Below, one piece after another: positions 1 through 8,611 of a stretch of DNA of 39,462 nt. A model generated the notes under the pieces. The model was not told where the DNA came from. It ran no database searches and saw nothing but the letters and a program-made list of their open reading frames with translations. The first letter of the stretch is position 1; each line of letters begins with the position of its first letter. The position numbers and the translations under genes were made by a program. Origin of the DNA: an uncultured Nitrosomonas sp. (GTDB lineage Bacteria > Pseudomonadota > Gammaproteobacteria > Burkholderiales > Nitrosomonadaceae); assembly GCA_902826115.1 (NCBI GenBank), contig CADEDO010000023.1, forward strand, positions 1 to 39,462, read 5' to 3'.

Positions 1-126
1 GGCCTGTTAAACCATCTCTACCCAAGCAACCATTCATATACGCGGAATATTTTATAGTGAATCAGGTTGAATAAATATTTAGCGCGCTCCCGCGAAACAC
101 CGTTCCGACGCTCTATACCGGTCACG

Positions 127-162
127 CGCATCGTGGCTGACACGATGCGTTCACAATTGTGA
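127..162. promoter_or_regulatory. Hairpin plus 12-bp palindrome, possible operator
   Basis: Bases 127-135 (CGCATCGTG) and 141-149 (CACGATGCG) form a perfect 9-bp inverted repeat with a 5-base loop. Immediately after it, 151-162 reads TCACAATTGTGA, a perfect palindrome. No T-run follows, so a terminator is unlikely. Adjacent dyads upstream of a metabolic operon suggest regulator binding, but the regulator is unknown. Confidence 0.35.
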
Positions 163-229
163 GACTTAGAACGCAATTCCTTAGGGATGTGTGCTTAAAC
201 ATCCTTTTATTGCACATTACCACCCTCAC

Positions 230-503
230 CTTCACTAATTATTCACATTTGACAGCTTACTCACAAGCACATTGGTACTCCCATTTTACGCCTTGGGGGA
301 TGTAGAAGATCGCAGTCATATTCTCTGAATACTTAAAAAAACCAATCTATAAGCACATCAGAGTGCAACAAGCCTTTCTTCATGCCTCATACAGCGATCG
401 CTTTTTGCATCGGCTTAGTATGTGTGGAGTCATTAATCTCAATATTTTCAAATAGTATCCTTCATCGCTGCTGCACGCTCATCTTCACTAATTATTCACA
501 TTT
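230..503 (+). repeat. 21-bp exact direct repeat, 253 bp apart
   Basis: The 21 bases beginning CTTCACTAATTATTCACATT occur at 230-250 and 483-503. Weaker similarity extends upstream (222-229 against 475-482) and around TTAG-n-ATGTGTG near 181 and 418, suggesting an old segmental duplication or paired regulatory sites. Confidence 0.5.
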
Positions 504-693
504 CTTGTGTTATGTTACGAACCACCAGAGGAAAGCATCACAAACTCTGTTTTATAACATAAAAAACAATAACTTATTTATTAGTCAGATTATGATTCAT
601 TGAAAAATAATAACAATCACAAATGCCGAATAATCTGAATCTCGTTGTTTTTAAAGCCAAACAAACAAATCTAGCAGAAAGGTAAATCATTCA

Positions 694-2166
694 ATGGGGA
701 TACTCAGTCTTTTACTTCTAACACCTGCAATCGGCATCTTAATTCTGGCCCTAGTTCCTGGTCAAAATACCAACCAAATACGTTTAGTCGCCAATCTAAT
801 CGCTGCAGTGGCTTTCTTGCTGAGCTGCTGGCTGGTTGTTATTTATGATATCCAAGATGGTTCGTTGCAGTTTACCGAGCAGTTTGTACTCAATCCGAAA
901 TTAGGCACCGCTTTCGCTCTGGGTGTGGACGGTCTGTCATTACCCATGGTGGTTCTGGCGACGCTACTGACTTCCATCGCTTTGCTGGCTTCATTCAACA
1001 TAACCAACAGCGTCAAAGGCTATCATATCAGTATCCTGATGCTTCAATTTGGTATGGTGGGTGTGTTTCTTTCCCAGGACTGGTCGCTGTTCTACATTTT
1101 CTGGGAATTGACGCTCATTCCACTTTTCCTGTTGATCGCCCGTTGGGGTGGCGTACGCCGCAACGTAGCCAGTATCAACTTCGTGCTCTATACCATGGGC
1201 GGATCGATTTTCATGCTGATCAGCCTGTTAGCCATCAGTCAGTACATGCCCGTGCATGGCGGCACGCTGATGTCTTCGATGACCATCGCGGCACAGAGCA
1301 TGCCCAAGAATGAGCAAATCTGGGTGCTGTTAGGCTTTCTTATCGGCTTCGGCGTGAAGATGCCCGTGTTTCCACTTCATGGATGGTTACCGTTAGCGCA
1401 CGTTGAAGCGCCCAGTCCGGTGAGTATTTTGCTGTCCGGGATTTTGTTGAAAATGGGTGCTTACGGTCTGATCAGGGTTGTCGTCATGCTACCGGAAGCA
1501 GCGCAAACACTACAATCCCTGCTGATTACACTCGCACTGATAGGAATGATTTATGGCGGCGTTCTGGCCTGGCGTCAGACGGATATGAAAGCCATGGTCG
1601 CTTACTCTTCAGTCAGTCACATGGGTGTTATCTTGTTGGATATCGCAACCCTGAACAACACTGGCATCATCGGTGCTGTTTTACAAATGACCGCGCATGG
1701 TTTAGTGGCAGGCGCAATGTTCTTGCTGGTTGGCTTGCTATATGAACGCACACACACCCGCAACATTTTGGATTACAGCTCATTGGTGCGAGTAATGCCT
1801 CGCTTCGCTTTATTTATGACCATCACCCTATTTGCAGCCATGGGGTTACCAGGCACGGTAGGTTTTATTGCCGAGTTGCATGCCATCATTGGCGGATTCC
1901 AAGAGTGGGGCAATCTGATGATCTTACTGGGCGTGAGCATTCTGATCGGTACCGCGTATGCCATGCGTACCATTGGCATGCTATTTACCGGTCCGGTTAA
2001 ACCACAGATGCGCGATATCGAGGATTTGAAATTATACGAACTCGTTGCAGCTGGAGTTCTGGTTGTCGCAATTGTTCTGTTTGGTTTATGGCCTACTCCG
2101 TTGATTAATCTATCCACGGCGACCATGAGTCAAATGAGTGACATTATTAGTCAGAGTATTCAATAG
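694..2166 (+). CDS. NuoM-like antiporter subunit of DAB-type carbon uptake complex
   Basis: A 490-residue hydrophobic protein of the Mrp-antiporter/NuoM family (proton-conducting membrane subunits of complex I). Conserved channel residues are present: Glu138 in WELTLIP, Lys222 in KMPVFPLHGWLP and Lys253 in LLKMGAYG. Their spacing fits Glu144, Lys234 and Lys265 of E. coli NuoM, so proton translocation is plausible. The start is supported by GAAAGG at 677-682. It is the first gene of a tight operon, 10 bases ahead of dabA, and no complex I peripheral-arm genes are nearby. I infer it works with DabA/DabB in inorganic carbon uptake and is not part of respiratory NDH-1. A membrane arm of an alternative complex is the other possibility. 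Confidence 0.88.
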   Translation: MGILSLLLLTPAIGILILALVPGQNTNQIRLVANLIAAVAFLLSCWLVVIYDIQDGSLQFTEQFVLNPKLGTAFALGVDGLSLPMVVLATLLTSIALLASFNITNSVKGYHISILMLQFGMVGVFLSQDWSLFYIFWELTLIPLFLLIARWGGVRRNVASINFVLYTMGGSIFMLISLLAISQYMPVHGGTLMSSMTIAAQSMPKNEQIWVLLGFLIGFGVKMPVFPLHGWLPLAHVEAPSPVSILLSGILLKMGAYGLIRVVVMLPEAAQTLQSLLITLALIGMIYGGVLAWRQTDMKAMVAYSSVSHMGVILLDIATLNNTGIIGAVLQMTAHGLVAGAMFLLVGLLYERTHTRNILDYSSLVRVMPRFALFMTITLFAAMGLPGTVGFIAELHAIIGGFQEWGNLMILLGVSILIGTAYAMRTIGMLFTGPVKPQMRDIEDLKLYELVAAGVLVVAIVLFGLWPTPLINLSTATMSQMSDIISQSIQ

Positions 2167-2176
2167 GATTATGCAT

Positions 2177-5100
2177 ATGACTTCTGATTTTCTTGATTTA
2201 CGTGAACACATCATTGAAACAATAGACCACCTGGATCATATTCTGCCAGGACAGCGCCCACTTCATGAGTTTGTTCACCACAACACAATACACGGATTTC
2301 AACATCTGCCTTTCGAACAAGCAGTGGCAGAATATGAGGAATTAACAGGCGTTTATGGTTACTTGCCTGATTCTAAAAACCGCGAGCTCTACCAACAAGG
2401 CAGGATTACCGATGAAGATCTGGCGGCGGCATTTTCTCATGCCAAGCACTTAAATGCCGAGGAAACGGTATTGCAAGTTGGCACTCTTGCCATCAAGCGC
2501 AAAGATATTTATCGCATGGCATTGATTCATGATTTGCCGGCGCTATCGATCAGTCAACTGAACTGGTTTATTGAGGAATTGAATGCGCTGAATGTCATTC
2601 AGCCAGATGTTTCCCAAGAAGCCCGCTCTCGTATGCTTGCCACCAATAGCGATGAGAGTGCAGTCGTCAAACAACTATGGCAGGAAATTCTCAATAAGCT
2701 GGGCATCGAACTCACTGACTTGCATCCAGAAAATATGCTGGATTTGTCAGAGGAACAAGCCAGAGAATGGCTGGAGAAAATCAAAGCCAACCTAGCACAC
2801 CATAAAGAAGTTCCGATTCACCAGAAAATGAGGGCCGAAGCAGAAGCCAAACTGGATGAAATGTTGGCGCAAATCGGTGACAAAATCACATTACGCAGTT
2901 TTGTCATGGCATTGAGCGGCATCGATATCCTGTTCTCCATCAGACCACAGATTATTCGTATTTGCGCATCGGTCATGGATGAGGGTGTCGCAGCCTGGCA
3001 GCTACCTGAACGCAGTAAAGCTGGCTTGTATGCCGCCTGGAGATCATCGGTGCAATTCGATGTCAATCCGTTCTTGCACGACTTATCCGACTGGCAGCGC
3101 ATTGTGACTGAAACCCCGGAAGATCCTGTAGATTGCATCATTATGCAATTGTCCAGCATGGAAATTCCACAGGATAAATGGGAGGGTTACATACAGCATT
3201 TGGCGCTTGAGCTGCCAGGATGGTCGGGAATGGTCAATTGGCGCCAACACAACCCTGAATATCATACTGAGAATAATGCGTCCTTGTATGTAGCCGATTA
3301 TCTGGCTATCCGCCTGACTCTGGATCGGCTCTGGCTGAATCAGACCTGTAAGGATAACTGGAAGATTGAAGCCAAGCTCGGAACCATGAAATATTATTTT
3401 CGTAAGAACCTGTCCGAGTTCATCGTCAGGAAGAAGCTATATGGCGGCGAATTACCCGAATACCTGACCAACCTCGCCAAAGATCTCATCCTGCGCGCCG
3501 GATCGGAACGGGAGCAACAGCAAGAATGGCAGGCACTGGCCGATTTGACGTGGACATGGCAATTTAGTCCACTTGTCGAGAACAATCTTGAACACACAGC
3601 TTTTAATAGCGGCTGGCGCCTGTTCCGGTTATTCCAGCACTTGGGATTGACGATTGATGATGTCCAAAGTATGCACAAAAATGACCTGCTCAATATGCTG
3701 ACCATCCTGGATGAATTCACTGCACCCGAACGCAGCAAACTATGGCTGTATGCTTACGAATATCATTATAGAGAAGGTTTCTTCCGAGCGATTAACGCCA
3801 ATGTTCATCGTGGACGATGGGCCATGCGTGTTGAGCGGCCGCAAGCGCAAATCGTCACCTGCATGGATGACCGCGAAGAAAGCATGCGTCGCCAGCTCGA
3901 AGAAATCAATCCTGCTATCGAAACGCTGGGAGCCGCTGGTTTCTTCGGTACTCCCATGAACTATAAAGGTATTGACGACACCCGAAGAAAAATGCAGTGC
4001 CCGGTTGTCGTCACGCCCTCACATGACGTGGATGAAATTCCCAGAGCAGGCGCTGAACAGTTGATGCATGCGCATAGCGCTGGCAATCGTTTTTATAAAA
4101 AGCTTGCCTATGTCATGAATCAATCGCTGCGGCGCGGTCTTATTTTCTCGCATGCAGTGATCGATGCATTGGCTCCCATTGTATTCATAGGCCTGTTAAG
4201 CAAAATATTTTTACCCAAATATTTTGTAGCGGCTAACAATATGCTACGTCAAAGTATAGAAAAACCAGTGCCTACCCGGCTCATGTTTACAGCTTTAGAA
4301 CCAGATACTGTGGCAACGCCAGAGCATCCCCGCTTAGGGTTCACCGATGTGGAGCAGGCTGACAAACTTTCAGTATTCATGCGTACAACAGGTTTATCGT
4401 ATGGTTTCGCTCCGATTGTATGCTTGATAGGTCATGGTTCCACCAATCAAAATAACCCACATGCCTTTGGTTATAACTGCGGTGCATGTAGCGGAAAACG
4501 TGGCGGACCCAATGCAAGATTGTTTGCGGCCATGGCCAATCGTCCGGAAGTCAGAGCATTGTTGGCGCAACGCAATATCAACATACCCGAAGATACGTGG
4601 TTTGTCGGTGCCGAACATGACACTTGTAGTGACGAATTCTTCTGGTATGACCTGGAAGATATTCCTGAAAATAAATTACCCGCTTTTGAGGCTTTCAGAA
4701 AAGATTTGGTGAAAGCCAGCAAGGCTTCCGCGCATGAACGTTGCCGCCGCTTTGCCTCTGCCAGGAATCCTAAAACACCAGAGGAAGGCAAAGAACATGT
4801 TTACTTGCGTTCCAACGATTTTTCTCAAGCTTTCCCGGAATACAACCACGCCACTATCGCCGCGGCCATTGTCGGTCGACGCTCTGTCTCGCAAGGAACA
4901 TTCCTGGATCGGCGCGTTTTCCTGATTTCGTACGACCCCACTCAGGATGCGGATGGCAAACTGCTGGAAAATCTACTGCTAGCCGTCGGTCCAGTGGGCT
5001 CCGGTATCAATCTCGAGTATTACTTCTCCACCATCAATAATGATCATTTTGGCTCCGGCTCAAAGATTACTCACAATATCACCGGCATGTTCGGTGTCAT

Positions 5101-5449
5101 TGAAGGAACGAGTAGCGATTTGCGCACAGGTTTGACCAAACAAATGGTTGAAATTCATGAGCCACTCCGCTTGCAGGTCATGGTGGAAGCCAAAAATGAA
5201 ATACTCGGTCAGATTTATGAGCGCCAAGCCATTATCCGTGAGCTCGTCGGCGGTGGCTGGATCCTGTTAAGCACAATTGACCCCGATACCGGTGCAATCT
5301 CAGTATTTGAGCGAGGCGTTGGATTTGTGCCATGGCAAACCGAGAAAAAAGAAGTGCCTGAATACGACACATCGATTGCTTATTATCAGGGCAGCAACAC
5401 ACCGCTGTCGCCCGTTTTGATTAAGCAGCCTAATATGACAGGAGTGTAA
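2177..5449 (+). CDS. dabA: DabA-like (DUF2309) inorganic carbon transporter subunit, long form
   Basis: A 1090-residue protein of the DUF2309/DabA family. In Halothiobacillus, DabA with DabB forms an energy-coupled DIC accumulator whose DabA carries a beta-carbonic-anhydrase-like zinc site (Cys351, Asp353, His524, Cys539). The same pattern is visible here: Cys562-x-Asp564-x-Arg566 in CMDDRE, His753 in LIGHGS and Cys768 in YNCGAC, with the His-to-Cys spacing of 15 preserved. It is longer than the roughly 830-residue Halothiobacillus protein, with extra sequence mainly at the N-terminal side. Of the ATGs at 2171 and 2177, the second lies 8 bases after AGGA (2165-2168), so it is chosen. The predicted role is vectorial hydration of CO2 to bicarbonate at the cytoplasmic face, driven by its membrane partners. 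Confidence 0.93.
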   Translation: MTSDFLDLREHIIETIDHLDHILPGQRPLHEFVHHNTIHGFQHLPFEQAVAEYEELTGVYGYLPDSKNRELYQQGRITDEDLAAAFSHAKHLNAEETVLQVGTLAIKRKDIYRMALIHDLPALSISQLNWFIEELNALNVIQPDVSQEARSRMLATNSDESAVVKQLWQEILNKLGIELTDLHPENMLDLSEEQAREWLEKIKANLAHHKEVPIHQKMRAEAEAKLDEMLAQIGDKITLRSFVMALSGIDILFSIRPQIIRICASVMDEGVAAWQLPERSKAGLYAAWRSSVQFDVNPFLHDLSDWQRIVTETPEDPVDCIIMQLSSMEIPQDKWEGYIQHLALELPGWSGMVNWRQHNPEYHTENNASLYVADYLAIRLTLDRLWLNQTCKDNWKIEAKLGTMKYYFRKNLSEFIVRKKLYGGELPEYLTNLAKDLILRAGSEREQQQEWQALADLTWTWQFSPLVENNLEHTAFNSGWRLFRLFQHLGLTIDDVQSMHKNDLLNMLTILDEFTAPERSKLWLYAYEYHYREGFFRAINANVHRGRWAMRVERPQAQIVTCMDDREESMRRQLEEINPAIETLGAAGFFGTPMNYKGIDDTRRKMQCPVVVTPSHDVDEIPRAGAEQLMHAHSAGNRFYKKLAYVMNQSLRRGLIFSHAVIDALAPIVFIGLLSKIFLPKYFVAANNMLRQSIEKPVPTRLMFTALEPDTVATPEHPRLGFTDVEQADKLSVFMRTTGLSYGFAPIVCLIGHGSTNQNNPHAFGYNCGACSGKRGGPNARLFAAMANRPEVRALLAQRNINIPEDTWFVGAEHDTCSDEFFWYDLEDIPENKLPAFEAFRKDLVKASKASAHERCRRFASARNPKTPEEGKEHVYLRSNDFSQAFPEYNHATIAAAIVGRRSVSQGTFLDRRVFLISYDPTQDADGKLLENLLLAVGPVGSGINLEYYFSTINNDHFGSGSKITHNITGMFGVIEGTSSDLRTGLTKQMVEIHEPLRLQVMVEAKNEILGQIYERQAIIRELVGGGWILLSTIDPDTGAISVFERGVGFVPWQTEKKEVPEYDTSIAYYQGSNTPLSPVLIKQPNMTGV

Positions 5450-5450
5450 A

Positions 5451-7019
5451 ATGGATTTTCTGGTTGTATTTATACCCTTATTGCCATTAATTGCTGCTGC
5501 TTTGATCGGCTTTGGCCATTTATTTCAGCGCATTCATGGAGCACAGGGCGAGCCTGTAACCGCAAGCATAGCCAAAGGTGCCATCACGCTTGCTTGTTTT
5601 CTGGCAATTGCACTATTGATTGCCGATCTGATGGGCTTAAATGCCGGCTCTTTAGCGGTCGGACAATGGCTTGGCAGCGGCGATCTTGTGATTAAACTCA
5701 ATTTCATGACAACCGGTTTTGGTGTTTTCGTTGCCACGCTTTTCTCAATTATCTTAACGGTAGTCACGTTTTTCTCAGTTAATTACATACAAAATGAACC
5801 TGGCTTTCATCGCTTCTTTTTCGTTCTGAGCCTGTTCTCGTCCGCAATGCTGTTCCTGACCTTATCTGGCAACGCGGTAGGCACGTTCATTGGCTGGGAA
5901 TTAGCCGGATTATGTTCATATTTGCTGATTTCATTTGCCTATGACCGTCCTATCGCGACCATCAATGCAACCCGTGTCTTTGTTACCAATCGTATTGGTG
6001 ATGCCGGCTTTATACTGGGAATAGCGCTCTCGTTCTATTTTGCCGACTCAATCGATTGGAAACATCTGAACGAAGTAGCCAATAATTTGACAACCCCGAC
6101 GGTGACGGTAATCAGTTTATGCTTCGTAGTAGCGGCGATAGCTAAATCAGCTCAGCTACCATTTACTCCGTGGCTGGCAAGAGCGATGGAAGGCCCTACA
6201 CCGTCAAGCGCCGTGTTTTATGGCGCAGTCATGATACATGCAGGGATCTTCTTGGTTATCCTGCTGGAACCGGTTATCGAGCGTGCGCCCCTCACCATGG
6301 CTTTACTCGTTGTCATCGGGTTCCTGACCGCTGTTTACAGTTTCATTGTCGGATTGACACAAACGGACCTTAAAAGCTCGTTATGTTTTGCCATTTCAGG
6401 CCAATTGGGACTCATGTTCCTGGAATGCGGCTTGGGATTGTGGGAATTAGCCAGCTGGCATCTTTGCGCACACGTTGTCATCAGAAGTTATCAGGTGTTG
6501 ACGGCACCTTCACTGCTGTTTTACGTACATCGCAATCCAATGAGAATGGTGACGCCGTATATTGCCAACAAACATTGGCTGTATATCGCCTCATTGCAGC
6601 GTTTCTGGCTAGATCCCATTGCAGACAGAACGCTGGTAAGACCGATTAATGGATTGGGACACGATCTGGATCGTTTTGATAAAAATATCATTGACCGCGC
6701 CATGGGAGCGCCTGTTTCAACCAACTTCACGATTTCATCGCTGACTCAATTAGAAAAAAATATCGATAAGAAACTGCAAAACGAAATACAAATTGAATTC
6801 GTTCGAGGCAGTGGCGTGATCGGAAAAATATTCGAATGGATAGCCAACATCATGAGCTGGTTTGAGGATCGCCTGGTATTACGCGGTATCGGAATGGATA
6901 TGCTCGATATTGGTAATAAACTTGGACAAGCTGCCAATACTTTTGAGCAGCTTATTCTCAAACCACGTTATCTGGTTTTGTTTGTATTCATTGTGTTAAT
7001 GATTGCTGCTTCAATTTGA
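5451..7019 (+). CDS. dabB: DabB-like (short NuoL-type) proton-conducting subunit
   Basis: A 522-residue membrane protein resembling the N-terminal part of NuoL/NdhF. It contains Glu150 in FIGWELAGLCSYLL, Lys232 in AKSAQLPFTPWL and AMEGPTPSSA, the typical channel motifs. It lacks the long C-terminal transverse helix of true NuoL; instead it ends in a soluble-looking stretch (about 355-500) and one hydrophobic C-terminal segment. This shortened form beside DUF2309 is diagnostic of DabB, which couples cation flow to DabA. It starts one base after the dabA stop with GGAG ahead of the ATG, so translational coupling is likely. Confidence 0.9.
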   Translation: MDFLVVFIPLLPLIAAALIGFGHLFQRIHGAQGEPVTASIAKGAITLACFLAIALLIADLMGLNAGSLAVGQWLGSGDLVIKLNFMTTGFGVFVATLFSIILTVVTFFSVNYIQNEPGFHRFFFVLSLFSSAMLFLTLSGNAVGTFIGWELAGLCSYLLISFAYDRPIATINATRVFVTNRIGDAGFILGIALSFYFADSIDWKHLNEVANNLTTPTVTVISLCFVVAAIAKSAQLPFTPWLARAMEGPTPSSAVFYGAVMIHAGIFLVILLEPVIERAPLTMALLVVIGFLTAVYSFIVGLTQTDLKSSLCFAISGQLGLMFLECGLGLWELASWHLCAHVVIRSYQVLTAPSLLFYVHRNPMRMVTPYIANKHWLYIASLQRFWLDPIADRTLVRPINGLGHDLDRFDKNIIDRAMGAPVSTNFTISSLTQLEKNIDKKLQNEIQIEFVRGSGVIGKIFEWIANIMSWFEDRLVLRGIGMDMLDIGNKLGQAANTFEQLILKPRYLVLFVFIVLMIAASI

Positions 7020-7026
7020 GGTTCGA

Positions 7027-8610
7027 ATGAATATTACAAATATAACTTTATGGTCGGAAGCAGCCGCTTTCCCAATATTATCGGCATTAACGCTGATTCC
7101 GCTGGCAACTTTGGTACTGGTCATGTTAATCCCTTCACCAGCCGTGACTTTACGACTCGGCTTTGTGGGAACGATATCGACATTCCTGCTCAGCATTTAT
7201 CTGATGTATGTTTTTAACCCGGATCAATCAGGTATTCAACTCTATGAACACTACCAGAATCTGCATCTGACCTATAGCGTTGGAGTCGATGGAACAAACA
7301 TTCTATTTATTCTGCTAACAACAATTCTGGCACTACTGGCGCTAATTTATACCTTAACGACACGACGCGTTTCCGATCGCACGCATATTGCCTGTTTATT
7401 AGGTTATGAGGCGATCCTAATCGGCGCATTCACCGCGATGAATGCGCTACAGTTCTGGCTGTGGTGCTTCCTGGAGCTGATTCCTGTGGTCGTAATGACA
7501 CTGAGAGCAGGTTCAGGGCAGAATCGACGTTGGGTGGTTGCCTTATTGCTGCAACATTGGGGTAGCGGATTATTAATGGTATTGGCCGGATTCTTGATGC
7601 TCGGTTTTGGCCTCATGGTTTCCACGGATGTATTGTCGTTTGATTGGCTGGTGCTAAAAAATACCGATGTCAAATTGGAATACGCCACACTCATTTTTTT
7701 CCTATTATTGTTCGGTTTTGCAATCCGCATGCCTTTATTTCCATTTCATGCTTGGTTGCCAGTACTAGCCGAGCAGGGAACCGTTGCCAGTGTCGGCATT
7801 TTTTTGGTCAGCCTGAAGCTGGGTATTTATGCGACCATGCGCTTTCTGATCCCTTTGCTTCCAGAAGTTGCTGAACATTGGGCATGGTTTGTGGTAACGA
7901 TGGCACTAATCAGTATTTTTTACGGCGCCTTGCTGGCACTGATGCAAATTAACTTCCGCCGCTTATTGGCCTTTGCCATTATCAGCCAGACCGGATTGAT
8001 TGTCATTGGCTTATTTGACTTCAATACCTATGGAATGGAAGGCAGCATCATTTTATCTGTGTCTTTCGGTCTGGCAACGGCAGGTATGTTGTTAAGTCTG
8101 GGTATGATTTACAAGCGCACTCACACCGCTTTTATTCCTCGCTTAGGTGGCATGTTTGATACCAATGCAGCCATTGCGGTGTTATTTGTGATTTGTGCCT
8201 TGAGTACGATGGTCATGCCTGGAACCCCTGGCTTTGATGGTATTCATCTCTTGATTGAAGGAACCATTAAAGGACAAGGCTGGCTGGTTGCCATTGCGAT
8301 TCTATTTGGAAACGTATTGACTGTTGGATTGCTGTTACGCGCTTTCCAGCAGATTTTTATCGCTACGCCCAGACGTTCTCAGGAGCCTTTTGCCAACACC
8401 CGTCACGCTAGCTCGTTGCCATCACCGAGGAATGAGTGGATTATTGCCATCATTATTTGTGGCTCATTGATTGCAACCGGAATTCATACTTCGCCCTGGT
8501 TACATATCATCGACCAGAATATCGATTCCATCAGTAATGTTTATTCCAATACGGGAACCCATTATCCGGATACGCTAACTACACAGCCTATTATTTCAAA
8601 GGACAACTAG
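7027..8610 (+). CDS. Divergent NuoM-like subunit, second in the operon
   Basis: A 527-residue multi-span protein of the NuoM/MrpA-D type. ATG at 7027 is preferred because GAGG (7018-7021) lies 5 bases ahead; an earlier in-frame codon at 7003 overlaps dabB. The channel Glu (Glu150, FLELIP) and the TM8-type Lys (Lys264, SLKLGIY) are kept, but the central Lys of the KMP-F-P-H-WLP motif is Arg234 (codon CGC at 7726), and the usual EAPSPVS segment is replaced by AEQGTVAS. This may alter proton affinity or reflect a structural role. It sits 7 bases after dabB. The role in DIC uptake is inferred from operon context. Confidence 0.82.
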   Translation: MNITNITLWSEAAAFPILSALTLIPLATLVLVMLIPSPAVTLRLGFVGTISTFLLSIYLMYVFNPDQSGIQLYEHYQNLHLTYSVGVDGTNILFILLTTILALLALIYTLTTRRVSDRTHIACLLGYEAILIGAFTAMNALQFWLWCFLELIPVVVMTLRAGSGQNRRWVVALLLQHWGSGLLMVLAGFLMLGFGLMVSTDVLSFDWLVLKNTDVKLEYATLIFFLLLFGFAIRMPLFPFHAWLPVLAEQGTVASVGIFLVSLKLGIYATMRFLIPLLPEVAEHWAWFVVTMALISIFYGALLALMQINFRRLLAFAIISQTGLIVIGLFDFNTYGMEGSIILSVSFGLATAGMLLSLGMIYKRTHTAFIPRLGGMFDTNAAIAVLFVICALSTMVMPGTPGFDGIHLLIEGTIKGQGWLVAIAILFGNVLTVGLLLRAFQQIFIATPRRSQEPFANTRHASSLPSPRNEWIIAIIICGSLIATGIHTSPWLHIIDQNIDSISNVYSNTGTHYPDTLTTQPIISKDN

Positions 8611-8611
8611 G

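Larger units (their letters stand above)
1..693. other. Long non-coding region upstream of the DAB-like operon
   Basis: No convincing gene is visible; a 73-codon open frame at 382-603 lacks a clear ribosome site and family resemblance. The region holds a 9-bp perfect hairpin (127-149), a 12-bp perfect palindrome (151-162) and a 21-bp exact direct repeat (230-250 and 483-503). A TTGACA hexamer at 249-254 could be a -35 box, but no good -10 follows. It presumably carries the control region of the operon starting at 694. That role is inferred from position only. Confidence 0.6.

Noticed and set aside
1..12. GGCCTGTTAA at the window start matching the minus strand near 39408-39418, suggesting flanking insertion sequences
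   Set aside because: Only about 11 bases match and the sequences then diverge; a similar string also occurs inside dabA, so chance is likely.
382..603. 73-codon open frame upstream of the NuoM-like gene
   Set aside because: Lacks a clear ribosome site and family resemblance, and overlaps the 21-bp direct repeat.
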